Below are positions 18,303 to 26,658 of a stretch of 44,922 nt of DNA, in pieces. Position numbers and translations under genes: made by a program. The notes under the pieces were generated by a model. That model saw nothing but the letters and a program-made list of their open reading frames with translations, had not been told where the DNA came from and ran no database searches. Within the stretch, counting starts at the first letter, position 1, and each line of letters opens with the position of its first letter. Source of the stretch: Methanobrevibacter olleyae (GTDB lineage Archaea; Methanobacteriota; Methanobacteria; Methanobacteriales; Methanobacteriaceae); contig NZ_FOTL01000016.1 of the NCBI RefSeq assembly GCF_900114585.1, positions 1-44,922 of the forward strand, read 5' to 3'.

Positions 18303-19046
18303 TTATATTTCAAATCCACCATCTACTTTAATAATTTGACCATCTAAGAAAGTACAGTCATCACTTGCTAAGAATAATGCCATGTAAGCAATATCATCAG
18401 GTTCACCGCATCTTCGTACAGGACATTGATCAATCATTTGTTGTAATGCAGAAGGACCACCGATACCATCTACCATTGCAGTGTGGATAAGACCTGGTGC
18501 AATACCATTGCATCTTATTTCAGGACCTAATTCCCAAGCCATAGATCTAGTTAAACCCATCATTGCATGTTTACTGTCTACATATGCAGCAAATCCATGG
18601 TGAGCTCCAAAGGATGCTACAGAACAAGTGTTAATAATAGTCCCTTTACCTTTTTCTTTCATTATAGGTGCAACTAATTGAGTAAGTAATAATGCAGAAG
18701 TTACATTTACATTAAATACTTTTGTCCATTCTTCAAGTGTCACATCCATTAATGGAGACATACTCAACATACCTGCATTGTTAAAAAGAACATCAATAGT
18801 ACCATATGCATCCATAGTTTCTTCAAAGACCTTAGGTACTTCATCTAAGTTAGCCATGTCTACAATTACATAAATTGCTTCTCCACCAGCTTCTTTAATG
18901 TCATCTACAACAGCCTTTGCTCTTTCTTCATTTCTTCCAGTTATTACTACTTTAGCACCTTCTCTTGCAAATAATTTAGCTGATGCTCTTCCCATACCAG
19001 AGGTTGCTCCAGTTACAATCGCTACTTTTCCATCTAATTTACCCAT
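18303..19046 (-). CDS. Short-chain dehydrogenase/reductase (SDR)
   Basis: A classical SDR of 247 residues using NAD(P)H to interconvert a hydroxyl and a carbonyl. Visible motifs are the cofactor loop TGATSGMG (12-19), NNAG (89-92), catalytic Ser142, and the YxxxK pair Tyr155/Lys159 in YVDSK, then IAPGLIHT. The acidic/basic pattern after strand 2 (ITGRNEER) suggests NADP(H) preference. The substrate is unknown. The start was moved to ATG 19046 because SD AAGGTGAT lies 3 bp upstream; a TTG five codons earlier overlaps that SD. A minus-strand TATA lies near 19103-19118. Confidence 0.9.
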   Translation of the reverse strand: MGKLDGKVAIVTGATSGMGRASAKLFAREGAKVVITGRNEERAKAVVDDIKEAGGEAIYVIVDMANLDEVPKVFEETMDAYGTIDVLFNNAGMLSMSPLMDVTLEEWTKVFNVNVTSALLLTQLVAPIMKEKGKGTIINTCSVASFGAHHGFAAYVDSKHAMMGLTRSMAWELGPEIRCNGIAPGLIHTAMVDGIGGPSALQQMIDQCPVRRCGEPDDIAYMALFLASDDCTFLDGQIIKVDGGFEI

Positions 19047-19325
19047 TTTATCACCTTCCAAATATCATAAGTTTATGATACTCTAATTAATTATATCTAA
19101 TTTTATATATTTAAATATTTTTAATTAAATCTAAAAAAGACTAAACAAGGTTTAGTAAATAAGAAATAAAGAATATAATGTTCAGCGTTTTATAATTTAA
19201 TTGAATAAACAAAGAATTAGAAAAATTAAATAATCTTTTATAAATTAATAAAAAATTAAAAGAAAATTATAAACTGAACAATTCATAAAATTTATAAATT
19301 AAAAAAAGAGAAAATTTAAAAAGAA

Positions 19326-20159
19326 TTATAAAATCAATTTATCAACAGCGTGAATAAATTGATTTGCTCCAGTTTCCAAACTGTAATCTGGGTTTCCACG
19401 CATTTCAAATACAATAGCTGGAACTCCCCCTTCATCTATAGGAATTGTAGAATACTGTGGACTTGAATAACTTGCAGGTTCATAGTAAATAATATTCTTT
19501 AAAGTCTTTGTTATATTATTTGCAGAATCATAAGCAACTAAATCTGTAGAAATAGGTGCAAATATATAAGGATCCTGTACATAGCCACCATTTGAAGAGT
19601 GAATATCAATAGCTAGATTATAATTGTTTTTCACCACATCATTAACAACAAAATTTTGAGCAAGCAATTGGCCATTCATCCTACTTTCTTCAAAATCCTC
19701 GCTTTCAGCGCTGACATTAATCCTATAAACATAATAAGAATAATTCAAGTAATCAGAGGAATTTAAAAGACTTTTATAAATTGCATCATGAGCATTAGAT
19801 TCTCTTGGGTGCTGTCCTAAAATATATGCAATTTTTACTGAAGATTTGTTATTACCATAAGGCCCTTCAAGAGTTACAGTTCCTATACTATTTTTACCAA
19901 TGGTTTTAATTGGTTTTTGTGATGTTGACAAATCTGTAGAATTAGAGTTTGTTAAATCTGTTGGAATATATTTTAAAACATTATTTAAAATAGGGTAATC
20001 ATCAGAAATATATTGTAATAAGCTGTCTTCACTTGTTGCATAGTCATAACAAAGAATAAAGCCCTCTGCAAGTATGACAATTAAAATGATTAAAAAATAG
20101 AGTAAGTTTTTAGAAGGTTTTTTTGATTTTTTCTTTGATTTTTTGTCTTCATTATCCAT
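19326..20159 (-). CDS. Membrane-anchored M14-like metallohydrolase
   Basis: A 277-residue protein. A Lys-rich cytoplasmic N-terminus is followed by one transmembrane helix (about 20-38, LLYFLIILIVILAEGFIL), then an extracellular domain from about 85. Zinc ligands of the M14/succinylglutamate-desuccinylase type are visible: His117 and Glu120 in GQHPRE, His187 in IDIHSSNG. A likely catalytic glutamate is Glu252 in VFEMRGN. The family cleaves C-terminal amino acids or N-acyl amino acids. An outward-facing form could act on pseudomurein peptides or dietary peptides, but this is inference. ATG start with SD GGTG. Confidence 0.65.
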   Translation of the reverse strand: MDNEDKKSKKKSKKPSKNLLYFLIILIVILAEGFILCYDYATSEDSLLQYISDDYPILNNVLKYIPTDLTNSNSTDLSTSQKPIKTIGKNSIGTVTLEGPYGNNKSSVKIAYILGQHPRESNAHDAIYKSLLNSSDYLNYSYYVYRINVSAESEDFEESRMNGQLLAQNFVVNDVVKNNYNLAIDIHSSNGGYVQDPYIFAPISTDLVAYDSANNITKTLKNIIYYEPASYSSPQYSTIPIDEGGVPAIVFEMRGNPDYSLETGANQFIHAVDKLIL

Positions 20160-20364
20160 AAAAACACCAAAAAATAATTAACTAATCTTTAAAATCTTAA
20201 AACCTAATAAAATGTTTATTTAAGAAATAATATTAATTCTAAGAAATAATATTAAATAATATTTAGATGAATTTTATTAAAATTTGTATAATTAAAATAA
20301 TTTTTTTAATTTATCTAAATTTGTTAAGAAAATTAAAAGTTAGAAAGATAGTTAAATTGGAAAA

Positions 20365-20469
20365 TTATTTTTTCCAAGTTTGTTTAACTCCTCTTCCTTT
20401 TTTACTACCTGGCTTTTTGTAAGATCTTTTAGGTCTAGTTCTTTTATTGGTTCCTTTTACCTTTGCCAT
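20365..20469 (-). CDS. 34-aa highly basic microprotein
   Basis: A short frame begins MAKVKGTNKRTRPKRSYKK and ends GVKQTWKK before TAA. About half of the residues are Lys or Arg, with no acidic residue. The SD is excellent (AAAGGAGG, 6 bp from the ATG at 20469). The composition suggests RNA or ribosome binding, but no family is recognised. It sits alone between the M14-like gene and argJ with AT-rich gaps on both sides. Confidence 0.65.
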   Translation of the reverse strand: MAKVKGTNKRTRPKRSYKKPGSKKGRGVKQTWKK

Positions 20470-20819
20470 AATAATCCTCCTTTAATTTTTGATAATAATA
20501 TTATTTAACAAGACTAATCTATAAAATAATATTGATAAAATAATAAAATAGAAATCATCATATTAAAGTAAATATGATATAATTTTATATAAAAAAAGCT
20601 TTAATAATAAAACCTAATAAAATATTTATTTTTAAGTTATATAAACTTTACCCATAAATATTTTAAAATAATGCTAAAAACCTTATAAATTAGATTACAA
20701 ATATAAATCAAATAATATTAATGAAAATAATGAATAAGATTCAAAAAAAATGAATATAATTAAAAATTTTAAAAGAGAATATAAAATTAGTAGATATATG
20801 CTAGTTTTTTAACTGTTTT
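20470..20819. other. Intergenic: microprotein promoter region
   Basis: About 350 bp of AT-rich DNA holding the microprotein SD and, presumably, its promoter. A plus-strand TATA-like CCTTATAAATTAG near 20689 faces no recognisable gene. Confidence 0.4.
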
Positions 20820-22043
20820 TTAACTAGTATACTCTGCATTAATTTTTACATAATCATATGTTAAATCACAACCCCATGCAGTTGCAGTATATAAACCTTG
20901 ATTTAAGTTTACTAAAATATTAACTGTTCTCTCTTGCATAATCTCCTCAGCATATTCAAGGTTTTCTGTTCCATCAAATGCTAAGATTTTTCCATTATCT
21001 ACTAAAATAGCTTCTTTTCCATCATCAGAATTTAGTGAAACTGAGATAGTATTTTGATTCATTTCACAACCAGAATAACCGATAGCAGCTACAATTCTTC
21101 CCCAATTAGGATCTCCACCAAAAATCGCTGATTTAACAAGGGACGAGCCAATTACAGACTTAGAAGCTTTAATAGCATCTTCAACAGATTTAGCACCAGT
21201 GACTTTACATTCAATAAATTTACTAGCACCTTCACCATCACGAGCCATCATTTTAGCTAAAGAAATACACAAAAAGTCAAGAGCCTCTTGGAAATCCTTA
21301 TTTACCTCATCATTTTCTACTACATCAACACCAGATTTACCATTTGCCATTAATATTGCCATATCATTAGTACTTTCATCACCATCTACAACAATCATAT
21401 TAAAACTTTTATTAACTGCAGATTTCAATGCTTTACTAATCATTTCAAATGATATCACTGCATCAGTTGCTAAGAAACATAACATAGTACCCATATTTGG
21501 TGCAATCATACCTACCCCTTTGGTAATTCCACCGATAGTTACTTTTTCACCATTAACTCTTGTTTCTACAGCAAATTCTTTATGATAAGTATCAGTAGTC
21601 ATTAACGATTTAGCAGCATCTGTTGAACTTTCTATAGAGTGATCTAGTTTAGAAATAGATTCCTCCATCAATGGCAAAATAATATCCATAGGCATTCTTC
21701 TACCTATTACACCAGTTGATGCAGTAGCTATTTCATTAGATGGAATCTTAGTGATTTCAGATGCAATTTCAATAGTTTTATCACAATCAGCTATTCCATC
21801 TTTACCTGTAAAGCAGTTTGCATTTCCACTATTTGCAACAACTAAAGATAGTTTTCCCCCTTTAATCATTTCCTTTGTATGAATTACAGGAGCAGCTACA
21901 ACCTTATTTGATGTAAAAACTGCTGAAGCGTTACTATCTTTTGATTCGATAACAGTAAGGCCATACTTGCCTTCACGAGTCCCCGCTGCCCTTACACCTT
22001 CAACAGCACATATTCCTCCTTTAATAACATTAATATTAGACAT
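20820..22043 (-). CDS. argJ: Bifunctional ornithine acetyltransferase / N-acetylglutamate synthase ArgJ
   Basis: Transfers the acetyl group from N-acetylornithine to glutamate, recycling acetyl groups in arginine synthesis; some archaeal forms are monofunctional. A 407-residue precursor with the self-cleavage site in GVGMIAPNMGTML. Cleavage would occur before Thr186, the nucleophile of the mature beta chain. Most relatives have Ala-Thr there and this one has Gly-Thr. The oxyanion region STGVIGRRMP (109-118) and the C-terminal DPNWGRIVAAIGYSG are present. ATG start with SD AAGGG. Two membrane protein genes lie upstream on the same strand, at 157 bp and beyond. Confidence 0.95.
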   Translation of the reverse strand: MSNINVIKGGICAVEGVRAAGTREGKYGLTVIESKDSNASAVFTSNKVVAAPVIHTKEMIKGGKLSLVVANSGNANCFTGKDGIADCDKTIEIASEITKIPSNEIATASTGVIGRRMPMDIILPLMEESISKLDHSIESSTDAAKSLMTTDTYHKEFAVETRVNGEKVTIGGITKGVGMIAPNMGTMLCFLATDAVISFEMISKALKSAVNKSFNMIVVDGDESTNDMAILMANGKSGVDVVENDEVNKDFQEALDFLCISLAKMMARDGEGASKFIECKVTGAKSVEDAIKASKSVIGSSLVKSAIFGGDPNWGRIVAAIGYSGCEMNQNTISVSLNSDDGKEAILVDNGKILAFDGTENLEYAEEIMQERTVNILVNLNQGLYTATAWGCDLTYDYVKINAEYTS

Positions 22044-22200
22044 GATATCCCTTTTATAGATTAAATTTGTAAAATTATATTAAACTCATAAAATTAACTG
22101 AAAATAAAAATTTTTTAAAATCTATTAAAAATAATTTAAAAAACAATGAAGCAATAAAAGCAGATTTAAAAAATAATAGAGAATAAATATTAAATAAAAG

Positions 22201-22644
22201 TTAATAAATATTCACCGATTGAGAGGCATTGAATGCAGTGATATTCTGACCTTCTGTAACATTTTCATTAAAATCATAGTATAAAATGTGAGTTCCATTT
22301 TCATCTTTTAAATCATAACTATTATTCTCATACTTTGTTATATTATTAGTTACATTCATATAATGTACATCTCCAGAATCTGATGAATCTGAGTCAACAA
22401 TACCTATAATCATTGAAATGCCTAAAGCTAAACCACATATAAAAGCAATTAAAATGATTACCATTAAAATTACTTGTTTAGAGCTTCTAGCTTGTTTAAC
22501 AGTTCTGGAATCCATAGAAGCTCTAGAGTTTCTAGAATTATTAGAGTGTCTAGATTCTCTAGCATTATTAGGACTTCTAATTTTTAAAACATTTTTATCT
22601 TTAGCTTTTTTAGAATTCCTAAGTCCTCTACCACCTATTGCCAT
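22201..22644 (-). CDS. Single-pass membrane protein with basic N-terminus
   Basis: A 147-residue protein. The cytoplasmic N-terminus (about 1-58) is rich in Arg, Ser and Asn (RESRHSNNSRNSRASMDSR). One transmembrane helix follows (VILMVIILIAFICGLALGISM). The outer domain of ~70 residues has many N-x-S/T sequons (NVTNNITKY, NENVTEGQNITAFNAS). The family is not recognised. The start used is ATG 22644 because SD GGTGA lies 6 bp upstream; a GTG four codons earlier is part of that SD. It lies 97 bp downstream of the palm-domain membrane protein gene and may be cotranscribed with it. Confidence 0.65.
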   Translation of the reverse strand: MAIGGRGLRNSKKAKDKNVLKIRSPNNARESRHSNNSRNSRASMDSRTVKQARSSKQVILMVIILIAFICGLALGISMIIGIVDSDSSDSGDVHYMNVTNNITKYENNSYDLKDENGTHILYYDFNENVTEGQNITAFNASQSVNIY

Positions 22645-22740
22645 TAATTTCACCACAATTATAATAATATACCCTTTAAACCATTAAGAAATTAAAAATA
22701 ATGTAAAAATAATTAAATTAAAAATTTTAAAAACACCGAT

Positions 22741-23943
22741 TTATTTAAATGTATAATATGCTACAGCGATTAAAACAACTAATACACCATAAATAGCCAT
22801 ACCCATTATAGCAAATAAATAACATAAAATAAACATTACAATAAATGCAGTAATCATTTTACTTTTTTTATTAGATAAAAGTTCACATATAGTTCTTGTA
22901 AAATCTGAAGGAATATTATAAGCATATAAACCATTAGCTAAATCAAATACTACTAAAGATAATGCACCAAACCCTTTAATTTCTTCTGCAATATTTGCAC
23001 GTTCACCAGCTTCTCTTCTACTTCTACCAATACCAATTTTAACTTTAGCACCATTATTGAGAATAAACCATGCACAGTCAAGTCCTGCACGAATAGCTAC
23101 ATCTTTACTTGGGAATTTTGCAATTAAGTCATCTCCACCTTCACGATAACCTTCAATATGCCCTTCACAATCTTCCATAAACTCTTTAACACTTGTCATT
23201 AATTCAACAAGTTTATTTCTACCATACTTAGAAATAAAATTAGTTGAGTCTACAATATCAATAAATAAGTATTGTTGGAACTCTGGTGGTTCAGATTCCG
23301 CCAATTTGAAAGGAGTATCTAAAACAAGTGCATATTCACCACCCAATTTAGTAAATGCAACACCCGGAGAATTTCCAACTTCTTTATTGAATTTAATTGA
23401 TCTTTCAATAGCTGCAGCACCAGTCATACCAGCAGCAGCCCTTACATGTACTCCATTATCAAGGCCAATACCTACTAATCTAATAGCCACTCTAATTGCA
23501 TCATTTTTAGACATTAATCTTGAAACGATTTCTGTTTCGCTTCTTTCAATAATATCCCCTTTTTCTCTTAAGATAATGTCTGTGAAAAAATTAATAATAT
23601 TAGAAGGCTCTGAAAGCTCAATATACATATAACGGTCACTACCCATAATAATATTACTTACAAGAGCATATTCTTCAATCTTATCTTGAGCAGGAAGTAA
23701 TTCATAAAAGCTATGATTTTCTGGAATATTTTCACGGCCAACATCTCTAACTAAGTTAGTGAAAATACTTTCAGTAGTAATATTCGCTTTATCAATCTCC
23801 ATAAGCATAGTTTGAGTATAATTAAACATATCTACATATTCAGTTTCTAATGGAGTGGTTGGGAAATATTTAGTACCAATACTAATAATGTCATGTTTTG
23901 TAATTAAAGAAAATATTTTTCTTATTATGCTATGGTCCGCCAT
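22741..23943 (-). CDS. Membrane protein with nucleotidyl-cyclase/GTP cyclohydrolase III-like palm domain
   Basis: A 400-residue protein. Residues 225-340 look like a palm/cyclase-type domain: QYLFIDIVDSTNF (metal-type Asp229 and Asp232), then YREGGDDLIAKFPS (GGDD at 269-272), then VKIGIGRSRREAGERANIAE (302-321). The last stretch resembles the IGIGRTAEDASNLAD region recalled from archaeal GTP cyclohydrolase III (ArfA), whose palm motif is GGDN. Residues 150-210 could be a degenerate partner domain. Two C-terminal transmembrane helices (about 363-397) anchor it. It may use GTP or ATP, as a cyclase, a cyclohydrolase or only a sensor. ATG start with very strong SD AGGAGGT. Confidence 0.55.
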   Translation of the reverse strand: MADHSIIRKIFSLITKHDIISIGTKYFPTTPLETEYVDMFNYTQTMLMEIDKANITTESIFTNLVRDVGRENIPENHSFYELLPAQDKIEEYALVSNIIMGSDRYMYIELSEPSNIINFFTDIILREKGDIIERSETEIVSRLMSKNDAIRVAIRLVGIGLDNGVHVRAAAGMTGAAAIERSIKFNKEVGNSPGVAFTKLGGEYALVLDTPFKLAESEPPEFQQYLFIDIVDSTNFISKYGRNKLVELMTSVKEFMEDCEGHIEGYREGGDDLIAKFPSKDVAIRAGLDCAWFILNNGAKVKIGIGRSRREAGERANIAEEIKGFGALSLVVFDLANGLYAYNIPSDFTRTICELLSNKKSKMITAFIVMFILCYLFAIMGMAIYGVLVVLIAVAYYTFK

Positions 23944-24118
23944 ATTTTACCTCCTATTAGTTTTTTTAATTAAAATAATTAGTTATTTGATAAAAATGAT
24001 TATTTAAAGAAATAAAAAAATCATATAATTAATAAAAATATAGTTAATTTGATATACAATTAATAAATTGAAAGATGATTAATTATTAATTGAGAAAACA
24101 ATTAATTGTTTGATTAAA

Positions 24119-25159
24119 TTAATCATTTTCTTTCTTTTTCTTAGAATTCTTTTCTAGATAAATTTCAAATTCACCTGGTTTTTCTAAAATCATATTTGGT
24201 TTAACTGAAACAAATGGAAACTTCCAAGAACCTAATCTACCTGCAATTGTACTTGCAATATTTCTTGAATTCTTTTTAATAAAGACTTCATCATAAGTAT
24301 TTGTTTGAATTTCAATATTATATGGGGGATTATCCTCCACTTCATCAGTTAAAACAATATTTAAACCAAAATAACCTGGTTTAATAAATAAATCATTACG
24401 AACTGCTATTAATGGCTTATGAACTAGCCTTAATCTATCTGCTACAGTAACAGAAATATTACCTGCATCTTTAACAGCAGCTTTATAATCTTTAGGATGA
24501 ACAAGAACAAAAATTACATAAGGAACAGATGTTTCTACATCATCTACCATTTCCATAACTTTATCAAACATTGGTAATCTGGAAAATATCCCCTCTATTT
24601 TTGAAGAAACATCATCATGTTCAGATTGATCAAGCAATAAAATAGCTTGTTTAGCTATGTTTAGTGGAGTAAATTTAGTTGTTTCTTTACCTTTGTAAAC
24701 TACCCAACGCTTTCTTTCTAATTCATTTAATGTTTCATCACAAATATTTTGTAAAAGATTCTTAACCTTCTTAGGCTTTTTGGTTTTACCCATAACCAGT
24801 CCATTATCGTTAATGGAGAAAGGAATTCTTATACTATTAATATCTGGGAATTCAGACATGAAATCTCTAAATTTATCATTAGATAAGACTTTTGCATCCT
24901 CTTCATAAGCTAAATCAAGAATATAATGATCCGCAATAGTTCCTACAGGTACTTCATCAATAATTCCATCATCAACTAATTTTACAAAAGTTTCTTTATC
25001 ATCAATATTATGACGTAAGGAAGCATCTGCTATAATTAAAAAGTCATGATTAGCTTGTTCTAAAACTTTAACAGCCAAAGTAATATTTTTTAATTTAGCT
25101 TTTGAACCTTCCTCTTTTTGAAAATGTGCAACATTTGCTGCATCAATAATAACTTTCAA
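24119..25159 (-). CDS. Zc3h12a-like NYN/PIN-fold ribonuclease
   Basis: A 346-residue protein. Residues 1-110 match the NYN/Zc3h12a nuclease pattern: KVIIDAANVAHF (Asp6, Asn9), LIIADASLRH (Asp45), TIADHYILDLA (Asp77) and VLSNDKFRDF (Asp95, Asp99), a cluster of acids expected to bind Mg2+ and cut RNA. Residues 125-346 form an unrecognised mixed alpha/beta region ending KKKKEND. Mammalian relatives (Regnase-1) degrade mRNA; the archaeal role is unknown. The start is TTG with SD AAAGGTGAT, 4 bp spacing. It lies 175 bp upstream of the palm-domain membrane protein on the same strand. Confidence 0.72.
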   Translation of the reverse strand: MKVIIDAANVAHFQKEEGSKAKLKNITLAVKVLEQANHDFLIIADASLRHNIDDKETFVKLVDDGIIDEVPVGTIADHYILDLAYEEDAKVLSNDKFRDFMSEFPDINSIRIPFSINDNGLVMGKTKKPKKVKNLLQNICDETLNELERKRWVVYKGKETTKFTPLNIAKQAILLLDQSEHDDVSSKIEGIFSRLPMFDKVMEMVDDVETSVPYVIFVLVHPKDYKAAVKDAGNISVTVADRLRLVHKPLIAVRNDLFIKPGYFGLNIVLTDEVEDNPPYNIEIQTNTYDEVFIKKNSRNIASTIAGRLGSWKFPFVSVKPNMILEKPGEFEIYLEKNSKKKKEND

Positions 25160-25543
25160 GATATCACCTTTAAAAGTTTATAATTTATTTTAATTAATTC
25201 TTTTTAATGAATGCTTTAAATCTTAATAGACCTTAAATCTTCTTTATTAAATAATTCTAATACTATAAAAGATTAAAATCAATACCAACAAGGCATATTT
25301 TTATGAATAATTCTATGAATATTTTTATAGTAATTCTTTATATTGTAAATATATATTATTACTAAAATATTTAAATCTTTTTAGAATTTTAATTTTAATG
25401 GTTTTTGAAAAATAGTTAAAACTTTATTTGATTGATTAAAAATAAAAGTAGTTAAAATTTCATTCGATTAATTAAAAAAAATATAAAAAGAAAGTATCAA
25501 ATCTATTTAAGCTGTATAAAATAAGATTCAAAAAATATCCAAC
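25160..25543. other. Intergenic: NYN gene promoter region
   Basis: AT-rich. Contains the short direct repeat AAAATAGTTAAAA/AAAGTAGTTAAAA followed by TTGATT or TCGATT (25408-25470). No SD-preceded frame was found. Confidence 0.4.
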
Positions 25544-26434
25544 TCACAAATTAGCTCTTGGAAGTACACTATCAAGTAAACCAGGTTTTAACTCATCTAT
25601 TTTATCCATATTCTCTTTAAGATTTTTAATCATCTTTTCTTTATTTTTAAAATTATCGCTGAATCTTATTAAATTATAAGGATGACTTCCAAAGAAATAA
25701 CAATCATCATCCATTTCCAATTTTTCTAAAAGCAATAATTCTTCATTTAATTTTTCTCTTTCAGTTGCTTCAACAAATTCTTGATTAGTTTTCATTTTAT
25801 ACAAATGAGAATTTTCAGCTATCGAAGTAGTTAATGGGCCAACGATCTTTGGTTTAAAAGTATTTAATAAATCAACCGTTGCATTGACATTCTCTTTATA
25901 ATTTCCACTACCTGCAACACCTAACATTAAAAGAGCATTATAATCCATTCCTATTTCTTTTAGTTTGGATAATTGATTATATTCATCTTTACTATCATAA
26001 CCTTTTTTCATTAATTTTAAAGCAGGATCATATGCAGTTTCAAGGCCAATATATAAATCATTAAATCCTTCCTCTTTTAATTTTTCTAAATCATCAATTG
26101 ATTTTGTTTTAATATTTCTTATTGAAGCATAAGCACTTAAACATTCAATTTTAGGAAGGTAATCATGAATTAATTTTGAAATTTCTAATAATTTATTTGT
26201 TGAAAGTGTAAATGCATCACCATTTACAAGAAAAAGTCTTTTTAAATCTAGAGGAAAATATTTTGATAATTCCTCTAGGTCTTCTTTTATATCTTCTAGA
26301 GGTGAGGATCCAAATTTTTGTCCATGATACATTGTGCAAAAAGAACATTTATTCCATGAACAACCGTAAGTAATCTCTAATAATGGAGTATGTGCCTCTG
26401 GAGGTGGCCTATATACAGGTCCTGTGTAATGCAT
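25544..26434 (-). CDS. Radical SAM protein
   Basis: A 296-residue radical SAM enzyme. The cluster motif is YGCSWNKCSFCTMY with Cys25, Cys30 and Cys33. This CX4CX2C spacing differs from the classical CX3CX2C and is typical of a COG1032-type archaeal/bacterial subgroup. The barrel continues through FLVNGDAFTLS, a GL(E)TAYDPALKLMKKG segment and LMLGVAGSGNY. No B12-binding or SPASM domain is visible, so the substrate is unknown. ATG start with SD GAGGAT. It is a single gene, separated from cpgS by tandem repeats. Confidence 0.8.
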   Translation of the reverse strand: MHYTGPVYRPPPEAHTPLLEITYGCSWNKCSFCTMYHGQKFGSSPLEDIKEDLEELSKYFPLDLKRLFLVNGDAFTLSTNKLLEISKLIHDYLPKIECLSAYASIRNIKTKSIDDLEKLKEEGFNDLYIGLETAYDPALKLMKKGYDSKDEYNQLSKLKEIGMDYNALLMLGVAGSGNYKENVNATVDLLNTFKPKIVGPLTTSIAENSHLYKMKTNQEFVEATEREKLNEELLLLEKLEMDDDCYFFGSHPYNLIRFSDNFKNKEKMIKNLKENMDKIDELKPGLLDSVLPRANL

Positions 26435-26496
26435 ATTAATCCTCTTTTTAAAAATAAATAATAAATAAATAATTTATATTATTTTAACATAAATAA

Positions 26497-26658
26497 GCTC
26501 AAAATCAACAACCAATTAATCTAAAATAATATTAAACTCAAATCAACAACCAATTAATCTAAAATAATATTAAACTCAAATCAACAACTAATTAATCTAA
26601 AATAATATTAAACTCAAATCAACAACCAATTAATCTAAAATAATATTAAACTCAAAAT
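26497..26658. repeat. 38-bp tandem repeat, 4 copies, including the cpgS stop codon
   Basis: CTAAAATAATATTAAACTCA recurs at 26521, 26559, 26597 and 26635, exactly 38 bp apart. The last copy is the 3' end of cpgS, encoding its final residues EFNIILD and stop. The other copies are near-perfect duplicates beyond the stop. Confidence 0.95.

Noticed and set aside
22741-23943. Calling this protein Cas10 or a CRISPR polymerase
   Set aside because: GGDD is shared, but no HD, zinc or other Cas10 parts and no CRISPR array or cas genes are nearby; the ArfA-like helix after the motif is a better match.
20820-25159. A single argJ operon covering the NYN, palm and membrane protein genes
   Set aside because: Gaps of 97-175 bp, each with its own SD, leave cotranscription unproven.
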